In this document: positions 1 to 9,077 of the stretch, piece after piece | Numbering within the stretch: position 1 is the first letter of the stretch | How the letters are laid out: every line of letters starts with the position of its first letter | From: Riptortus pedestris | Lineage: Eukaryota; Arthropoda; Insecta; Hemiptera; Alydidae | DNA length: 64,000 nt | Reading direction: 5' to 3' | NCBI GenBank assembly: GCA_019009955.1 | Contig: CM032233.1 | Location: forward strand, 64,701,001 to 64,765,000 | Notes under the pieces: model-generated | The model's input: the letters and a program-made list of their open reading frames with translations, nothing else | Told to the model about the DNA's origin: nothing | Database searches by the model: none | Program-made: the position numbers and the translations under genes

Positions 1-293
1 AAACAATATTGTTTATGAAACAAAATATCAACAATACCCGTAGTATAATACATAATTATTAAACAAAATACACGAATATGCTTCAAACCCCCAACCAGAA
101 ACAAAAGTATTTCGAGAAAAGCATATCAAATTCAGGAGTAAAACTCTTTAACCCCTGCCCGAATGAATTAAATCTATTAAAACATATTTTTCGTTTAAAA
201 GTAAATCAAAGAACTTCATGCCTGAAAGATATTATGCACAAAATGAATAATATCAAAAATGTTCAATTATTAAATAAAAGTACAAAATATTGA
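1..293 (+). pseudogene. C-terminal remnant of a LINE reverse transcriptase
   Basis: The frame ending at the stop near 293 reads NNTRS, then a broken stretch, then FEKSISNSGVKLFNPCPNEL and a lysine-rich end. Many arthropod LINE polyproteins end with a similar pattern (NTR, spacer, F.KS..Y.G.KL.N.LP). An in-frame stop lies near 60-62, before the first usable methionine at 78, so the frame is broken. The remnant may extend left of the window. No RT catalytic motif is present, so the clade cannot be assigned. It could be chance resemblance in a short frame, but the order and spacing of the conserved blocks argue against that. Confidence 0.5.
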
Positions 294-1799
294 TCATAAA
301 AATCGGTCAAAAAATAATTTATGATCAGGTTCATTGTGTCTTTTAGGTTTCTCATCATTTATAAAGCTTGCTATCTTTTAATGAATTTGCATTTCAATGA
401 ATTAAAAAAATACATGCTAAGTATTTAGAGTGGTATTAAGATTGTTTAAGAAATTATTTTATTGTATGCAATTATTTAATATTTATTTTGTAAAATGTAT
501 TCATGAAATTTGATCTAATTTTAAAACGAATCTATTATATGAGTATGTATGTTATTCATTAATGTGGAAATAAATAACTGACATAATATTAGAAAAAATT
601 TTATAATAAAAATATTTGAAATATCCTATTATGTTCTGTTAAAATATAATGGAAATAAGTACATTTCATTCCGTTTCAACCCGAACGATGGTGAATATTC
701 TATGTCGTCGTTCTAGGCCTCTTTAATAGAGGTATATAACCAACCTGGAGTGTGCTTTATCTTTTAGCTACTAGCCAAGCTTACTTCTTTGTTTAGTGAT
801 GAATGGTGCTGTCTAAGCAACCTTTGGATGTCGGTGACGGTCGCCACTAGAATAATCTAATATTTTTGGGTTAATATTTATCACGATAAAAAGTATTTAA
901 TACAAATTGATGATCTTAAGAACAATCACCATAGAATATTGTGTTTAATAACAAGCGATTCATTAGCTGTTTGTGTCAGTTGTTACTGTGTTTAATTTTA
1001 GGTACTGAGAACAATCATATTTTGAAATAATATAAGCAGTAATAATACTAATGATAACTCATTATTTATGAAGATATGATTCTAATTACATTTTAAAAGA
1101 ATTTTATGTCTTTATTAATATTTATTTATTTTAGTTTTTTTAAAATATGTGGGATATCTATAACGCTAAGGTTTTAGCAATTATTATGTTAAATAACGAG
1201 CTACTTACCTTTAAATGTTCGTTATAAAGTAACTACACGCTCAGGGGGAATTATGAGTTAATAAAATATCATTCATTTTCGTAATTTCCAGGTGGACATC
1301 TATGACTATAGAAAAACTTACTATCCGGAACATGGTTTTCTTTGGAGTCTAGACATATATTTGTCAATATATTTTTCTACGTTAATTTTAACGAACAAAT
1401 GGAAATATTAAACTGTATTTAGAATATATTTCCAGTACAAAAAGTTGGGGTTTGCAGTACAAATTTATAGTGTAATTTTCAACTTCAGGCCACCAACTCA
1501 AGTGACACTGATATAATACAATGGCTGCACCATTGGGAAATTCTACCTTTATTACACTAACGCGTTTTTTTCTAGGAGTGAAATCAAAAATTAGTCATTA
1601 TCTTGGTTTTTATACAACTTAGAGGTAGTTCCATGCAAAAATTTGGCAGGATTAACCGTGTTGTTTATACCTTCACATGTACAACTGAAGCATTTAATAA
1701 AAGTCCGGGTTGTGTAAATGAAGCAGATTTTCCACCTGTTGTTAGAGCAAACTTGTGATCTTGTCTTACCCCATATTCCCTATTTCTATGTAACAAAAA
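294..1799. other. No recognisable gene
   Basis: AT-rich sequence with stops in all frames and no tandem array. A 19-base stretch of mixed composition around 715-740 and a few short poly-T runs are the only texture. I see no transposon termini here. Confidence 0.5.
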
Positions 1800-2025
1800 C
1801 CCACGAGTAGAAGGCCATGGGGGGGGGGGGGTTACTGAAGTATTTTACGATCTCACTCATCATAACGGAAATATTTTGAATTTTCGAATCACCCCCCCGC
1901 CTCCCTCAATCCCCTACTATTCCAAGTCCAATTTCTGCCAATAACAAATATGATCTTTAGTGATGACTGAAATGGTTAAATATCGAGCATGGTATAGATC
2001 AAATAAACATTTTTGTGGCACGTTT
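1800..2025 (+). mobile_element. Diverged Helentron-like (HINE) internal fragment
   Basis: A G11 run, then 'cataacggaaatattttgaattttcg', a C-rich stretch, 'aacaaatatgatctttag' and 'aaatatcgagcatggtatag' follow the same order as the interior of complete copies elsewhere (for example near 48700-48840). Neither terminus is present. It belongs to a variant subfamily that shares 'actaatatgatctttag' with 26380 and 48780. Confidence 0.45.
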
Positions 2026-2129
2026 CTCTTCAGGTTTAATTGAGGATCTAGTGCTGCAGAAGCCATGTAAAGTATTCTCGTTTAGAACGGCAGAAAAACA
2101 TTTGCCTCCCTATTTCAAATGCAGATCAG

Positions 2130-2360
2130 TGCCACAAACGAATGAATGTTCTTAAAATAATTTGTAATAGGAACTGGGGATCAAATAGAGACACACTACT
2201 GCTTCTATACAAAACAATAATAAGGCCAAAGATAGACTACGGATCACAGATATTTAATTCTGCCTCACACAGAACACTACAGCTAATAGGCACGATACAT
2301 AATTCTTGCTTACGAATCGTGACAGGAGCGTTCCCAACTTCTCCAATAGACATGCTCTAG
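2130..2360 (+). pseudogene. Reverse-transcriptase thumb fragment of the LINE
   Basis: Reads NVLKIICNRNWGSNRDTLL, then LYKTIIRPKIDYGSQIF, then RIVTGAFPTSPI. These match the conserved LINE blocks '.LNLLK.L....WG.DR.TLL.LY..L.RS.LDYG...Y' and 'LR..TGAFRTSP', which follow the catalytic palm. In-frame sequence continues upstream of the first methionine (CHKR), so the Met at 2142 is not a true start. The reading frame breaks at 2358-2360. Confidence 0.8.
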
Positions 2361-2639
2361 AAAGCGGAGAACCATCTCTAAGCTGAAGAAAATTCTTCCT
2401 AATTATATCTTACATCTCCAAACTTAGCCTATTTCCCGACCTTGCTTCATTCCGGAGTGTGTTTGGAACCCAAAGGAGACTCAAGAATCACATAAGAAAT
2501 ACAACTTCGAATCAGATTTAGAAATGATTGGACCAATAAAATGTGAACGACCTTTCTTCTCAACCTGGAAACCATCTAAAATTCAAATTGATTTCAGCAT
2601 ACATTCTGACAAGAAAGAAAATTTGTTACCACCAGCTTT

Positions 2640-3168
2640 AAAGTATGAATATTTAGAATTAAAAAAAAAATGTACTAGTAACATCTTGGTCTTCACAGAT
2701 GCCGCCAAAGTTAAGAAGTCCTCTTGTGGATGCTTGCGGATTATTGGGAACAAGGCAATGAAGTGCAGTATTAGCTCTGTAAATTAAATTCTTACCGTTG
2801 ATGGCTATAAGCCAAGCTATAATCGACATAGAACAAATGCAACAAGAATCATACGTAATCGCTGAGGACTCATACAGCTCACTCCAAAGTCTTGCCAACC
2901 TGAAGTCACGATGTTACCTCACAGACCTATAGTAAAAGATCAAATACAAAGCCCTGAAAAAAACATATCACTTGTTTGGGTTTCCTCACATTTTGGTTTG
3001 GAGGGTAATGAAATAGCGGATTCCGAAGCTCGTAGTCCTCGAGAAGATGGAACTACAGTAACCTTCATCTCCCCAGACGATTGGAAACGAGAGATTAAAA
3101 AGCTCATACTTCAAAGGTGGAAGTCAGACTGGACGAGAAAACAAATCAAAGAAATTACTGAGCGTTGA
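2640..3168 (+). pseudogene. RNase H fragment of the LINE, in shifted frames
   Basis: Three pieces are visible. VFTDAAKV near 2690 corresponds to the first RNase H motif (TDGS/TDAS). A second frame from about 2800 reads LMAISQAIIDIEQ and then EDSYSSLQSLANL, the usual helix and DS.SALQ.L block. A third frame reads SLVWVSSHFGLEGNEIADSEA, the standard W.P.H.GI.GNE.AD motif with its last acidic residue. Frame changes between the pieces show an inactive copy. Confidence 0.8.
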
Positions 3169-3450
3169 AATACTGTAAGTAGAAAAATCCTTAAAGAGGA
3201 GGTCGTTCTTGCCCGTGTCCGAATTGGACAGAAAAAATTAACACATAGTTATTTATTGAAGGGCCTATTCTCACCAACCTACGATTTTTGTAATGCCCAT
3301 CTTACTGTCTCACATCTTCTCAATTATAAGAAATACGATCTTCCAAGAAGAGATTTGAACCTTAAACCGAACCTAAAAGAACTCCTTAGAGACGACGAAG
3401 AAGACATAAAAAGGCTTTTTGTATTTTTAACTGTAACTTGTTTGTTCTAA
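3169..3450 (+). pseudogene. LINE C-terminal Cys/His tail fragment
   Basis: After a stop the frame resumes with VVLARVRIGQKKLTHSYLLK, followed by C..HLTVSHLLN. This is the block that follows RNase H in I-like elements (LARLRIGHTRLTHSYLL...C..C...LTV.HIL..C). Most cysteines of the knuckle have been lost. The minus-strand remnant near 20700-20905 has the same block with a better-preserved knuckle. Confidence 0.75.
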
Positions 3451-3549
3451 GAAATATAGAACCACCTACCGCTAATGACAAAACTAGATGCGGTATATTG
3501 TAGTAAATAAATGAATAAATGCGGATAGTTAACTTGTAATAAAATCAGA

Positions 3550-3565
3550 GGTGTGTGTGTGTGTG

Positions 3566-3609
<44 letters not shown>

Positions 3610-3745
3610 CGCGCGTGTGTGTGTGTGCGCGCGTGCGTGCGTGCGTGCGTGAGAGGCATGAGAGAGAGAGAGAGAGAGAGTGAGAGAGAGAGAGTGAGAG
3701 TGAGGGCGAGAGTGAGAGAGTGAGAGTGAGAGAGAGAGAGAGGAG
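3550..3745. repeat. (TG)n followed by (AG)n microsatellite
   Basis: A (TG/CG)n tract to about 3650 is followed directly by (AG)n with occasional TG/GG interruptions. Open minus-strand frames of HTHTHT and SLSLSL peptides are translations of the dinucleotides, not genes. Confidence 0.95.
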
Positions 3746-3759
3746 AGAGACTGAAATTG

Positions 3760-4610
3760 AGCGAGTGCTAGTGAAATGAGTGGGACAGGGGATGAGTTGG
3801 ATCTCCCCCATGTATATGAATTCGAGACGAGTATTAAGGAATAAATTAATTACCTCATGCCCTAATCTTCTTTCAGAATAATTTAGAGAGTTTCAAATAA
3901 TCAAGAACTTTCCTTGAATCGTGATTAATGAGGGGATCCCTGCAAGTCAAACTTCACATCATGTTTTAAAGTAAAACGCTTTACGAAAACGATAATAATT
4001 ATGCGTTCCGCTTATTATCGCAGTTAAAAGGGTTTGAGGACTTTCTCAACTTCACTATTCTTAGATTGATCGTTGTTTGAGCATTTAAGCTTTTATCCAA
4101 TCAACGAAATGCTCAGAGGGTTGGATATAAATTATATGTGGACCCAATTAATCATTTTATTAACTTAATTAAAAGTTAAAAAATATAACTTTTTAAGAAA
4201 GTCGCCAACTCTTTTGATAAAAATGGCTGAGTATATGTTTATCTATAAAAAACCTGGGCATGCATTGAGTGAAAATGTAATCAATATGGAGGGTTCGTTG
4301 TCCTTCTATCTTCAGAATAGTCTTCTTCTCTTTCATTGCCTTAATCTTGTTGCATCAAAATCAGCATTAGCGGTTTAACGTGTAATAGTCACAAAACAAG
4401 GAGGTAATGTAGAACTTAGCTTGCAGTGGTCTAGTGTGTTCTAATATAACGAAGAACAGGAGGAAGGGAAGTCTGGTCTAAATTGGTAGTTTTCTTTAGC
4501 CTTAGGAGGGGGAAGGAGATACTTGAATAATAATTGTGCTATTGGAAAATGAAAGAATCTTGGAACATAGCTTGTAATATGGAAAGTAGAATATAAATAT
4601 TTATATATAT
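3760..4610. other. No recognisable gene
   Basis: Unique-looking AT-rich sequence ending in an (AT)n patch near 4600. No termini, RNA motif or coding signal recognised. Confidence 0.5.
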
Positions 4611-4618
4611 ATACATAT

Positions 4619-5194
4619 TGTTACGTTTTTATTACAAATACCAGTAATAAACGTTGTTAATAAGAGTTCTTTTGGATTGCAAAATTAAACACACACAAGT
4701 TTCACAGTTTTTATTACTGCACAATTTATTTAACAATGTACAATACACTTGGTTAATTATTCTTAATCACTACTCACAGTATACATTGATAGCGTCACAG
4801 TCCAATAATTCACTCACGGTCTCTGAAGTACACAAAAAGACGGCACTGCACTGTCCTTTAGTTCGCGGCACTGTACGGTCTTAAACACGGCACTAAACTG
4901 TTACTTACAGTCACGGTCAACACTGTTCTTCAGATAAAAACAATTTACCGAAGCTGCATTTATTCGCACTGTAGCACTGAACATCACTCGAAGACCGCCG
5001 AGCATCAACTGACTGCAGGCTGAGCTGTACGCACTTATATAGAGGAGCGGAAAAATCAAAGGATGAGGCCGAGACTATTGCAGGAAGGACTAGGACGGGC
5101 TAGACCACTTAGCGGCACCCTTTGATCTCGTCCACACTCCCCAAACACGCGGCTCCCTTTCTGCCAATTATTCACATATTTGATTTTCGCAACA
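4619..5194 (-). mobile_element. Solo LTR (retrotransposon, probably Gypsy-like)
   Basis: A 576-bp segment bounded by TGTTACG and CGCAACA (TG...CA with short inverted ends) and flanked on both sides by ATAT, a possible 4-bp target duplication. On the minus strand it has a TATATAAG box (5034-5041), GC-rich sequence upstream of it, and AATAAA-type signals towards its end, which is the U3-R-U5 order. The region downstream of the TATA box contains several CAGTGCCG-like repeats. No internal region or second LTR is nearby, consistent with LTR-LTR recombination. The duplication is weak evidence because the flanks are AT-rich. Confidence 0.7.
5034..5041 (-). promoter_or_regulatory. TATA box of the solo LTR
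   Basis: TATATAAG on the minus strand, preceded by GC-rich sequence and followed by CAGTCAGTTG about 25 bases downstream, a plausible initiator. The position fits an LTR promoter. Confidence 0.55.
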
Positions 5195-5202
5195 ATATAC
5201 TG

Positions 5203-5620
5203 GGGGCGCCCATAAATCAGTGGTAGAGTGTCCGGCTTTAGATCACCTTAATCACGCAACATCGGTCATGGTCAGTACTTGAATGGATGACCACGGGGTT
5301 GTTACACCCATTCACTGCCGGAGTGCGCTAGTATAGCCGTCGTATTCGAATAGCGACAGTCTAGTGAGTAAATCAGTTTGACATTCCTTCGGAATGACGA
5401 GATACGTTGACTCTTCTAGATACCCTAGACTAGCAAAGTTCGGCGGAAGGACCACGTCCCGCCACCTGGTTATATCGATGCCCAACATTTGAATAGGGAC
5501 AGCCCACTCACAAATTAGGTGCTCCTATCAAAGTGCTCCTTGGCTAACGGGGACTCTGGTCGCGATTCCTTGAGCAATCTAGGGTGGCCAAAGATCTTTA
5601 AGGTCTAAAATTCCACCCAA

Positions 5621-5622
<2 letters not shown>
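5203..5622 (+). mobile_element. SINE with 5S rRNA-like head and tRNA-like start
   Basis: The first 35 bases (AATCAGTGGTAGAGTG...) resemble a tRNA D-arm/A box. From 5241 the sequence GATCACC...AATCACGCA...ATCGG, then GGTCAGTACTTGAATGGATG and ACC, follows the 3' half of 5S rRNA, including the internal promoter (GGTTAGTACTTGGATGGGTG in typical 5S). The 3' part (CCTTGGCTAACGGGG, then TCGCGATTCCTTGAGCAATC) is shared with the minus-strand fragment at 8575-8690, so this is a dispersed family and not a lone 5S pseudogene. It ends at an (AT)n tract. Confidence 0.6.

Positions 5623-5690
<68 letters not shown>
5623..5690. repeat. (AT)n microsatellite
   Basis: Pure AT repeat directly after the SINE 3' end, so it may be the expanded SINE tail. 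Confidence 0.95.
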
Positions 5691-5692
<2 letters not shown>

Positions 5693-5739
5693 TTCTTATT
5701 CTGGATCCAGTATTATTTATATATTCTTCAAATTTTATG

Positions 5740-5825
5740 GCTGGGGTCTCCCATAAAAAACATTTATTTCGGTGCAAGCATTTGAGGCTTATTTGCCACC
5801 TCTTCAGGGGCTATCCCTTTTAAAA
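5740..5825 (-). other. Possible Penelope-like element end (degenerate hammerhead-like motif)
   Basis: On the minus strand CCTGAAGAGGTGGC is followed about 25 bases later by GCACCGAAATAAATG. CTGAAGA and GAAA fit the hammerhead core CUGANGA...GAAA, and GGUG can pair with CACC, but stem I is not convincing. Penelope-like elements carry such motifs in their terminal repeats. This is suggestive only. Confidence 0.3.
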
Positions 5826-5965
5826 AAATATATATAAAAAATGTATTAATAACATTAGTTTATCATATCCCTTAATAATTCTTTTGCTATATATTGTATT
5901 AGTAAGTCCCTACATCTATGATATATTTATTAAATCTAATTATAAATTCCTAATTACATTTCTGA

Positions 5966-6246
5966 AGTGCTCGTTTCCCTTTTACATTACGTAGCGACAT
6001 TTTGTTTGCAAAATAGTAAACCAAAAATTAAAAGAAAAGTTAATAACGTCTATACTTTTTACGTGTTGCTTTAACCTTTCACTCATTAGCTGCGAGGATT
6101 CACCAATATAAGTTCCATTGAAAATAAAACTGCTTTGACGGATCATAGAACGGTAGTAATTTTATTTTATCTTAGTTTTCTTTTAATTGTTTTTTACTAT
6201 TTTGCAATAAAATATCGCAACGTAATGTAAAAGGGAAACGAGCACT
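5966..6246. mobile_element. MITE-like element with ~75-bp terminal inverted repeats
   Basis: AGTGCTCGTTTCCCTTTTAC and the following 55 bases on the left recur inverted at 6175-6246 with few mismatches (including CATTACGT.GCGA.ATTTT and GCAAAATAGTA). The spacer is about 135 bp and non-coding. The CAGTG-like start of the right arm is compatible with a hAT-derived MITE, but I cannot see a matching 8-bp target duplication. Confidence 0.6.
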
Positions 6247-6251
6247 GAATA

Positions 6252-6267
6252 TCTCTCTATCTCTCTC

Positions 6268-6351
<84 letters not shown>

Positions 6352-6352
6352 T
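6252..6352. repeat. (CT)n-(AT)n-(GTAT)n compound microsatellite
   Basis: Three simple repeats run into one another. The frame that reads YIHTYIHTY on the minus strand is a translation of the GTAT unit. Confidence 0.95.
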
Positions 6353-6875
6353 AAATCTCAAATTCCCTGGTAGAATCGAATATTTTTATCATGATCACAA
6401 TTGTTCTTTTCCTTGAGTGAAATCTGCTAAAAAGCTTTTTATTCTCAAAAAGTGTATATGAGAAATTAGAAGAATTTATATACAAGTCAGCTTGAATAAC
6501 AATTATCCGAGAGCTTAAGATGGCTGCGAGAATGACAAGACTAAACGTGAGTGGGTTTGACACAGTTTCGTTGGTCATGGGCTAGTGGACCGTGCGGAGT
6601 CAGGCATAAAGATGCTTGGCTGAGCGCAATTCAGATGATTATTACACATCCATGCCTCATGTGTTTCCCTATCTCTACTAAGTTACAACCGCCGGTATCG
6701 AATTTCCGCTATTCCTGGACTAAGGATTTATGCTGAAATTTAGCAATACAATCACTAGTACCTCGGGAGCTTTTAGCAGATTCAACTATCTGAGATCTGA
6801 GCCATTGGGGTGGCATTAATATTCAAAACATTTCTATTAGAATTCTATCTATCTAAGCATCTATTACCTGTTTAT
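6353..6875. other. No recognisable gene
   Basis: Short open frames on both strands with no family resemblance. No repeat termini seen. Confidence 0.45.
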
Positions 6876-6948
6876 CTATAAAATAACCAATCTACGACGG
6901 AAAGTCGACAAAAATGAAAAATCTTAAATGATTATTAAAATCAATTTC

Positions 6949-6995
6949 ATTTCTCTAGTAATTTCGCGTCCACATGACGCCTCATCAGCAGAAAT
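6949..6995 (-). ncRNA. Hammerhead ribozyme-like motif, left arm (degenerate)
   Basis: Minus strand reads ATTTCTG, CTGATGA, G, GCGTC-ATGTG-GACGC, GAAA, TTACTA, GAGAAAT. Core CUGAUGA and GAAA are intact, stem II is a perfect 5-bp GCGUC/GACGC with one extra G, and stem I pairs AUUUCU with AGAAAU. The base next to the core (G instead of C) breaks the first stem I pair and the two-base stem III is mismatched. Probably inactive. Confidence 0.5.
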
Positions 6996-6998
6996 TCT

Positions 6999-7861
6999 AA
7001 TGCTAAACTAAGCAGATTTCTCTCGCGAAGTTTAATAATAGATAAACGTACACATTGTCAACACTACACCACCGTGAATATTAAGTGCATAAATACATAC
7101 GGTAATAAGAAATCTTTCCCCTCCCTTTCCGGCGGGAAGCGTCTCAAATTTAAACAAACAGGTCAGCCAACTGCTCACCGGAAAGAAAAACAATAACTGA
7201 AACATATCAGAATATAACATATTAATTTTATTTAAAGCTATTTACTATATCTAGTACTGTAATTTATAATGGTCGGGGGGGAAAAAAAAAATCAAAAAAA
7301 ACAATTTTTCCCCCAGGGGAACTAATTTTTTATCTCTTCAATCAATAAAAATTTTAGGAAGTCCAAGAATTTTAAGAGGGGGGGGGGAGCTTACAGAGAG
7401 GGGGGGGGAGTTACAAGAACATATTTATAACACATGTATCTCGTATAGTAAAGGTCTCTGGAAAACAATATTTAGTATTTAAGCTTCGGATGATGTGATT
7501 CATTATATAACAGAGTATGGTTTATGTAACACGACTGGAAGCGAGGGTTTACTGAAGGCTGAAAACTGAAAAATGCTAGGATGTACTACGTTAATATTCG
7601 AGATAGAGAATAATCGTATATAACCATATTTATAGTACATTTAATTTGCAATAAGATTGCTTCTATACACTTTTTCGATCTGACGTATAGTAACAGATAT
7701 ATTTCGATTTTCCGAAATTGCTCCCCTCTAAACCCACCCTCTAAACGCCTGGTCTGATTTCAGCCTTTAACGAACTTGATCTTTCATTTTACATAAAACG
7801 ACTAAATATCGAGTTTGGTAACGATTAAACAATAATAACAAGCGACCGCTAGAGTGGTAAC

Positions 7862-7920
<59 letters not shown>

Positions 7921-7955
7921 CCTGAGTTACAAAAAGTGGACGTTAATAAATAATA

Positions 7956-7992
<37 letters not shown>

Positions 7993-8112
7993 TTTGAACG
8001 GACCTCATATTCGTCATCTCCTAGGTAGGATCGATGGACATTTGAAGAAAAATTTCGAAAATTGCTTCATGAGTACGACCTCAGGAGCTGATTTAGGGAA
8101 ATCTCCTAAAAG
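6999..8112 (+). mobile_element. HINE copy inside the palindromic element
   Basis: 5' end truncated: it starts at TAAACTAAGCAGATTTC and lacks the CGTCACGCAGG hairpin. The 3' end has AGCTGATTTAGGGAAATC and TCCTAAAA. Interior blocks are in family order: (C/G)-run pieces, 'gagttactgaaggctgaaaactg', ATTCGAGATAGAGAATAA, GATCTTTC.TTTTACATAAAACG, GCGACCGCTAGAG, two (AT)n tracts, GAACGGACCTCAT and CGTCATCTCC. There is no coding capacity. The two (AT)n tracts with a 36-bp unique piece between them are unusual for the family. Confidence 0.7.
7865..7986. repeat. Two (AT)n tracts within a HINE copy
   Basis: About 53 bp and 27 bp of AT repeat separated by a unique segment (GTTACAAAAAGTGGACG...). Confidence 0.9.
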
Positions 8113-8287
8113 GCATAAACTACCTGCTACATCTTTCTATAGGAACTTCCACTAGCCATGCCAGTCACAAAATCTACTTGCATCTACAACTAAAAAGTTT
8201 CTAGTATAGAATTCTCTAACTGGCACGGCTAGCGGAAGGTCCTGTAGAACGATGTAGACGATAGTTTAGTTGTCTTTGTGTAATATA

Positions 8288-8334
8288 ATTTCTCCTGATG
8301 AGGCGTCATGTGGACGAGAAACTAGTAGAGAAAT
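8288..8334 (+). ncRNA. Type I hammerhead ribozyme-like motif, right arm
   Basis: Reads ATTTCTC, CTGATGA, GGCGTC-ATGTG-GACGA, GAAA, C-TA-G, TA, GAGAAAT. Stem I is a perfect 7-bp AUUUCUC/GAGAAAU. The core CUGAUGA...GAAA is exact. Stem III is the minimal A-C/G-U pairing with a two-base loop seen in Penelope-like elements, giving a GUA cleavage site after 8327. Stem II has 4 bp (CGUC/GACG) but its base pair next to the core is lost (G.A), which may weaken cleavage. An AATAAA lies just downstream. Confidence 0.6.
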
Positions 8335-8453
8335 AAAAGTAATTTTAACAATCATTAAAGAACAAGATTTTCATTTTTTTTGACCTTCCGCCATAAATTG
8401 GTTAGTTGAAGTTAAATAGATCATATTGTCACAAATAATATTTATCTATCTAC

Positions 8454-8559
<106 letters not shown>

Positions 8560-8574
8560 TGGTACTATTTCTTT

Positions 8575-8882
8575 TTTGGTTGCTTTTATAGACCATTGAG
8601 GTATTTTGCTGCCCTTGAGTGAGATTCGAGGAATTCGTGATCGGATTGTATTCGTAGTGACTGATCAGCTCGACGTACAACCCCCATTAGCCAAGGAAGA
8701 CCTGGAATGAGTTGTCTCCTCTTCAAGAGAGTCATAATCGGTAGTCATCCTGAGAGGCTATCATACTCCTGTAGACGCTCGATAGACTCCTGCTGATCCA
8801 TAAGCTCTGCGACACCAGCGCGCTCAGGTAGCAAACTCGGGAACTACTCTACTCCCTTGGCAGGGATTGAACCTGCACCGAT
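8575..8882 (-). mobile_element. tRNA-type SINE fragment with the same 3' domain as the 5S-like SINE
   Basis: On the minus strand it begins with GGTGCAGGTTCAATCCCTGCC, which contains a B box (GGTTCAATCCC). It ends with CCTTGGCTAATGGGGG, CACGAATTCCTCG, ACTCAAGGGCAGC and TACCTCAATGGTCTA. The 3' part matches the plus-strand SINE at 5520-5622. The A box is missing because the 5' side abuts the 3' end of the HINE copy at 8884, suggesting the HINE inserted into the SINE. Confidence 0.55.
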
Positions 8883-8883
8883 T

Positions 8884-9007
8884 TTAGCAGATTTCCCTTG
8901 AGGGAAATCAGTTATTGAGGTTGTACTCATGACGGAATTTTCGAAATTTTTCTTCAAATGTCCATCGATCCTACTTAGTAGATGACGAAAATGAAGTCCG
9001 TTCAAAA

Positions 9008-9077
<70 letters not shown>

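Larger units (their letters stand above)
2040..3530 (+). mobile_element. 5'-truncated LINE with RT thumb and RNase H (I/Jockey group), degenerate
   Basis: A non-LTR retrotransposon fragment covering the end of the reverse transcriptase, an RNase H domain and a Cys/His tail, split by several frameshifts and stops. The order matches I-type LINEs, which carry RNase H after RT. The 3' end is probably the A-rich 'taaataaatgaataaatg' near 3506-3524. The finger/palm part with YADD and the endonuclease are absent, so this copy is dead. An LOA-type or R1-type element with RNase H is the alternative. Confidence 0.75.
6880..8405. mobile_element. Palindromic element with hammerhead-like arms, split by a Helentron copy
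   Basis: The segment at 6886-6998 is the reverse complement (roughly 80-85%) of 8285-8403. Next to it, 8116-8168 is the reverse complement of 8218-8272 (TAAACTACCTGCTACATC against GATGTAGACGATAGTTTA, and CTAGCCATGCCAGT against AACTGGCACGGCTAG). Removing the Helentron insertion (about 6999-8112) leaves an element of about 410 bp with arms near 190 bp and a short centre around 8170-8216. Each arm contains a hammerhead ribozyme core reading outward. Penelope-like elements, whose terminal repeats carry hammerheads and which often insert as inverted partial copies, are the closest known model. Confidence 0.6.

Noticed and set aside
3447..3811. His-Thr and Ser-Leu repeat peptides on minus
   Set aside because: Translations of the TG and AG dinucleotide repeats.
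5241..5310. Genuine 5S rRNA gene
   Set aside because: Only the 3' half aligns, with many changes, no terminator and a non-5S 3' extension shared with another locus; a SINE explains it better.
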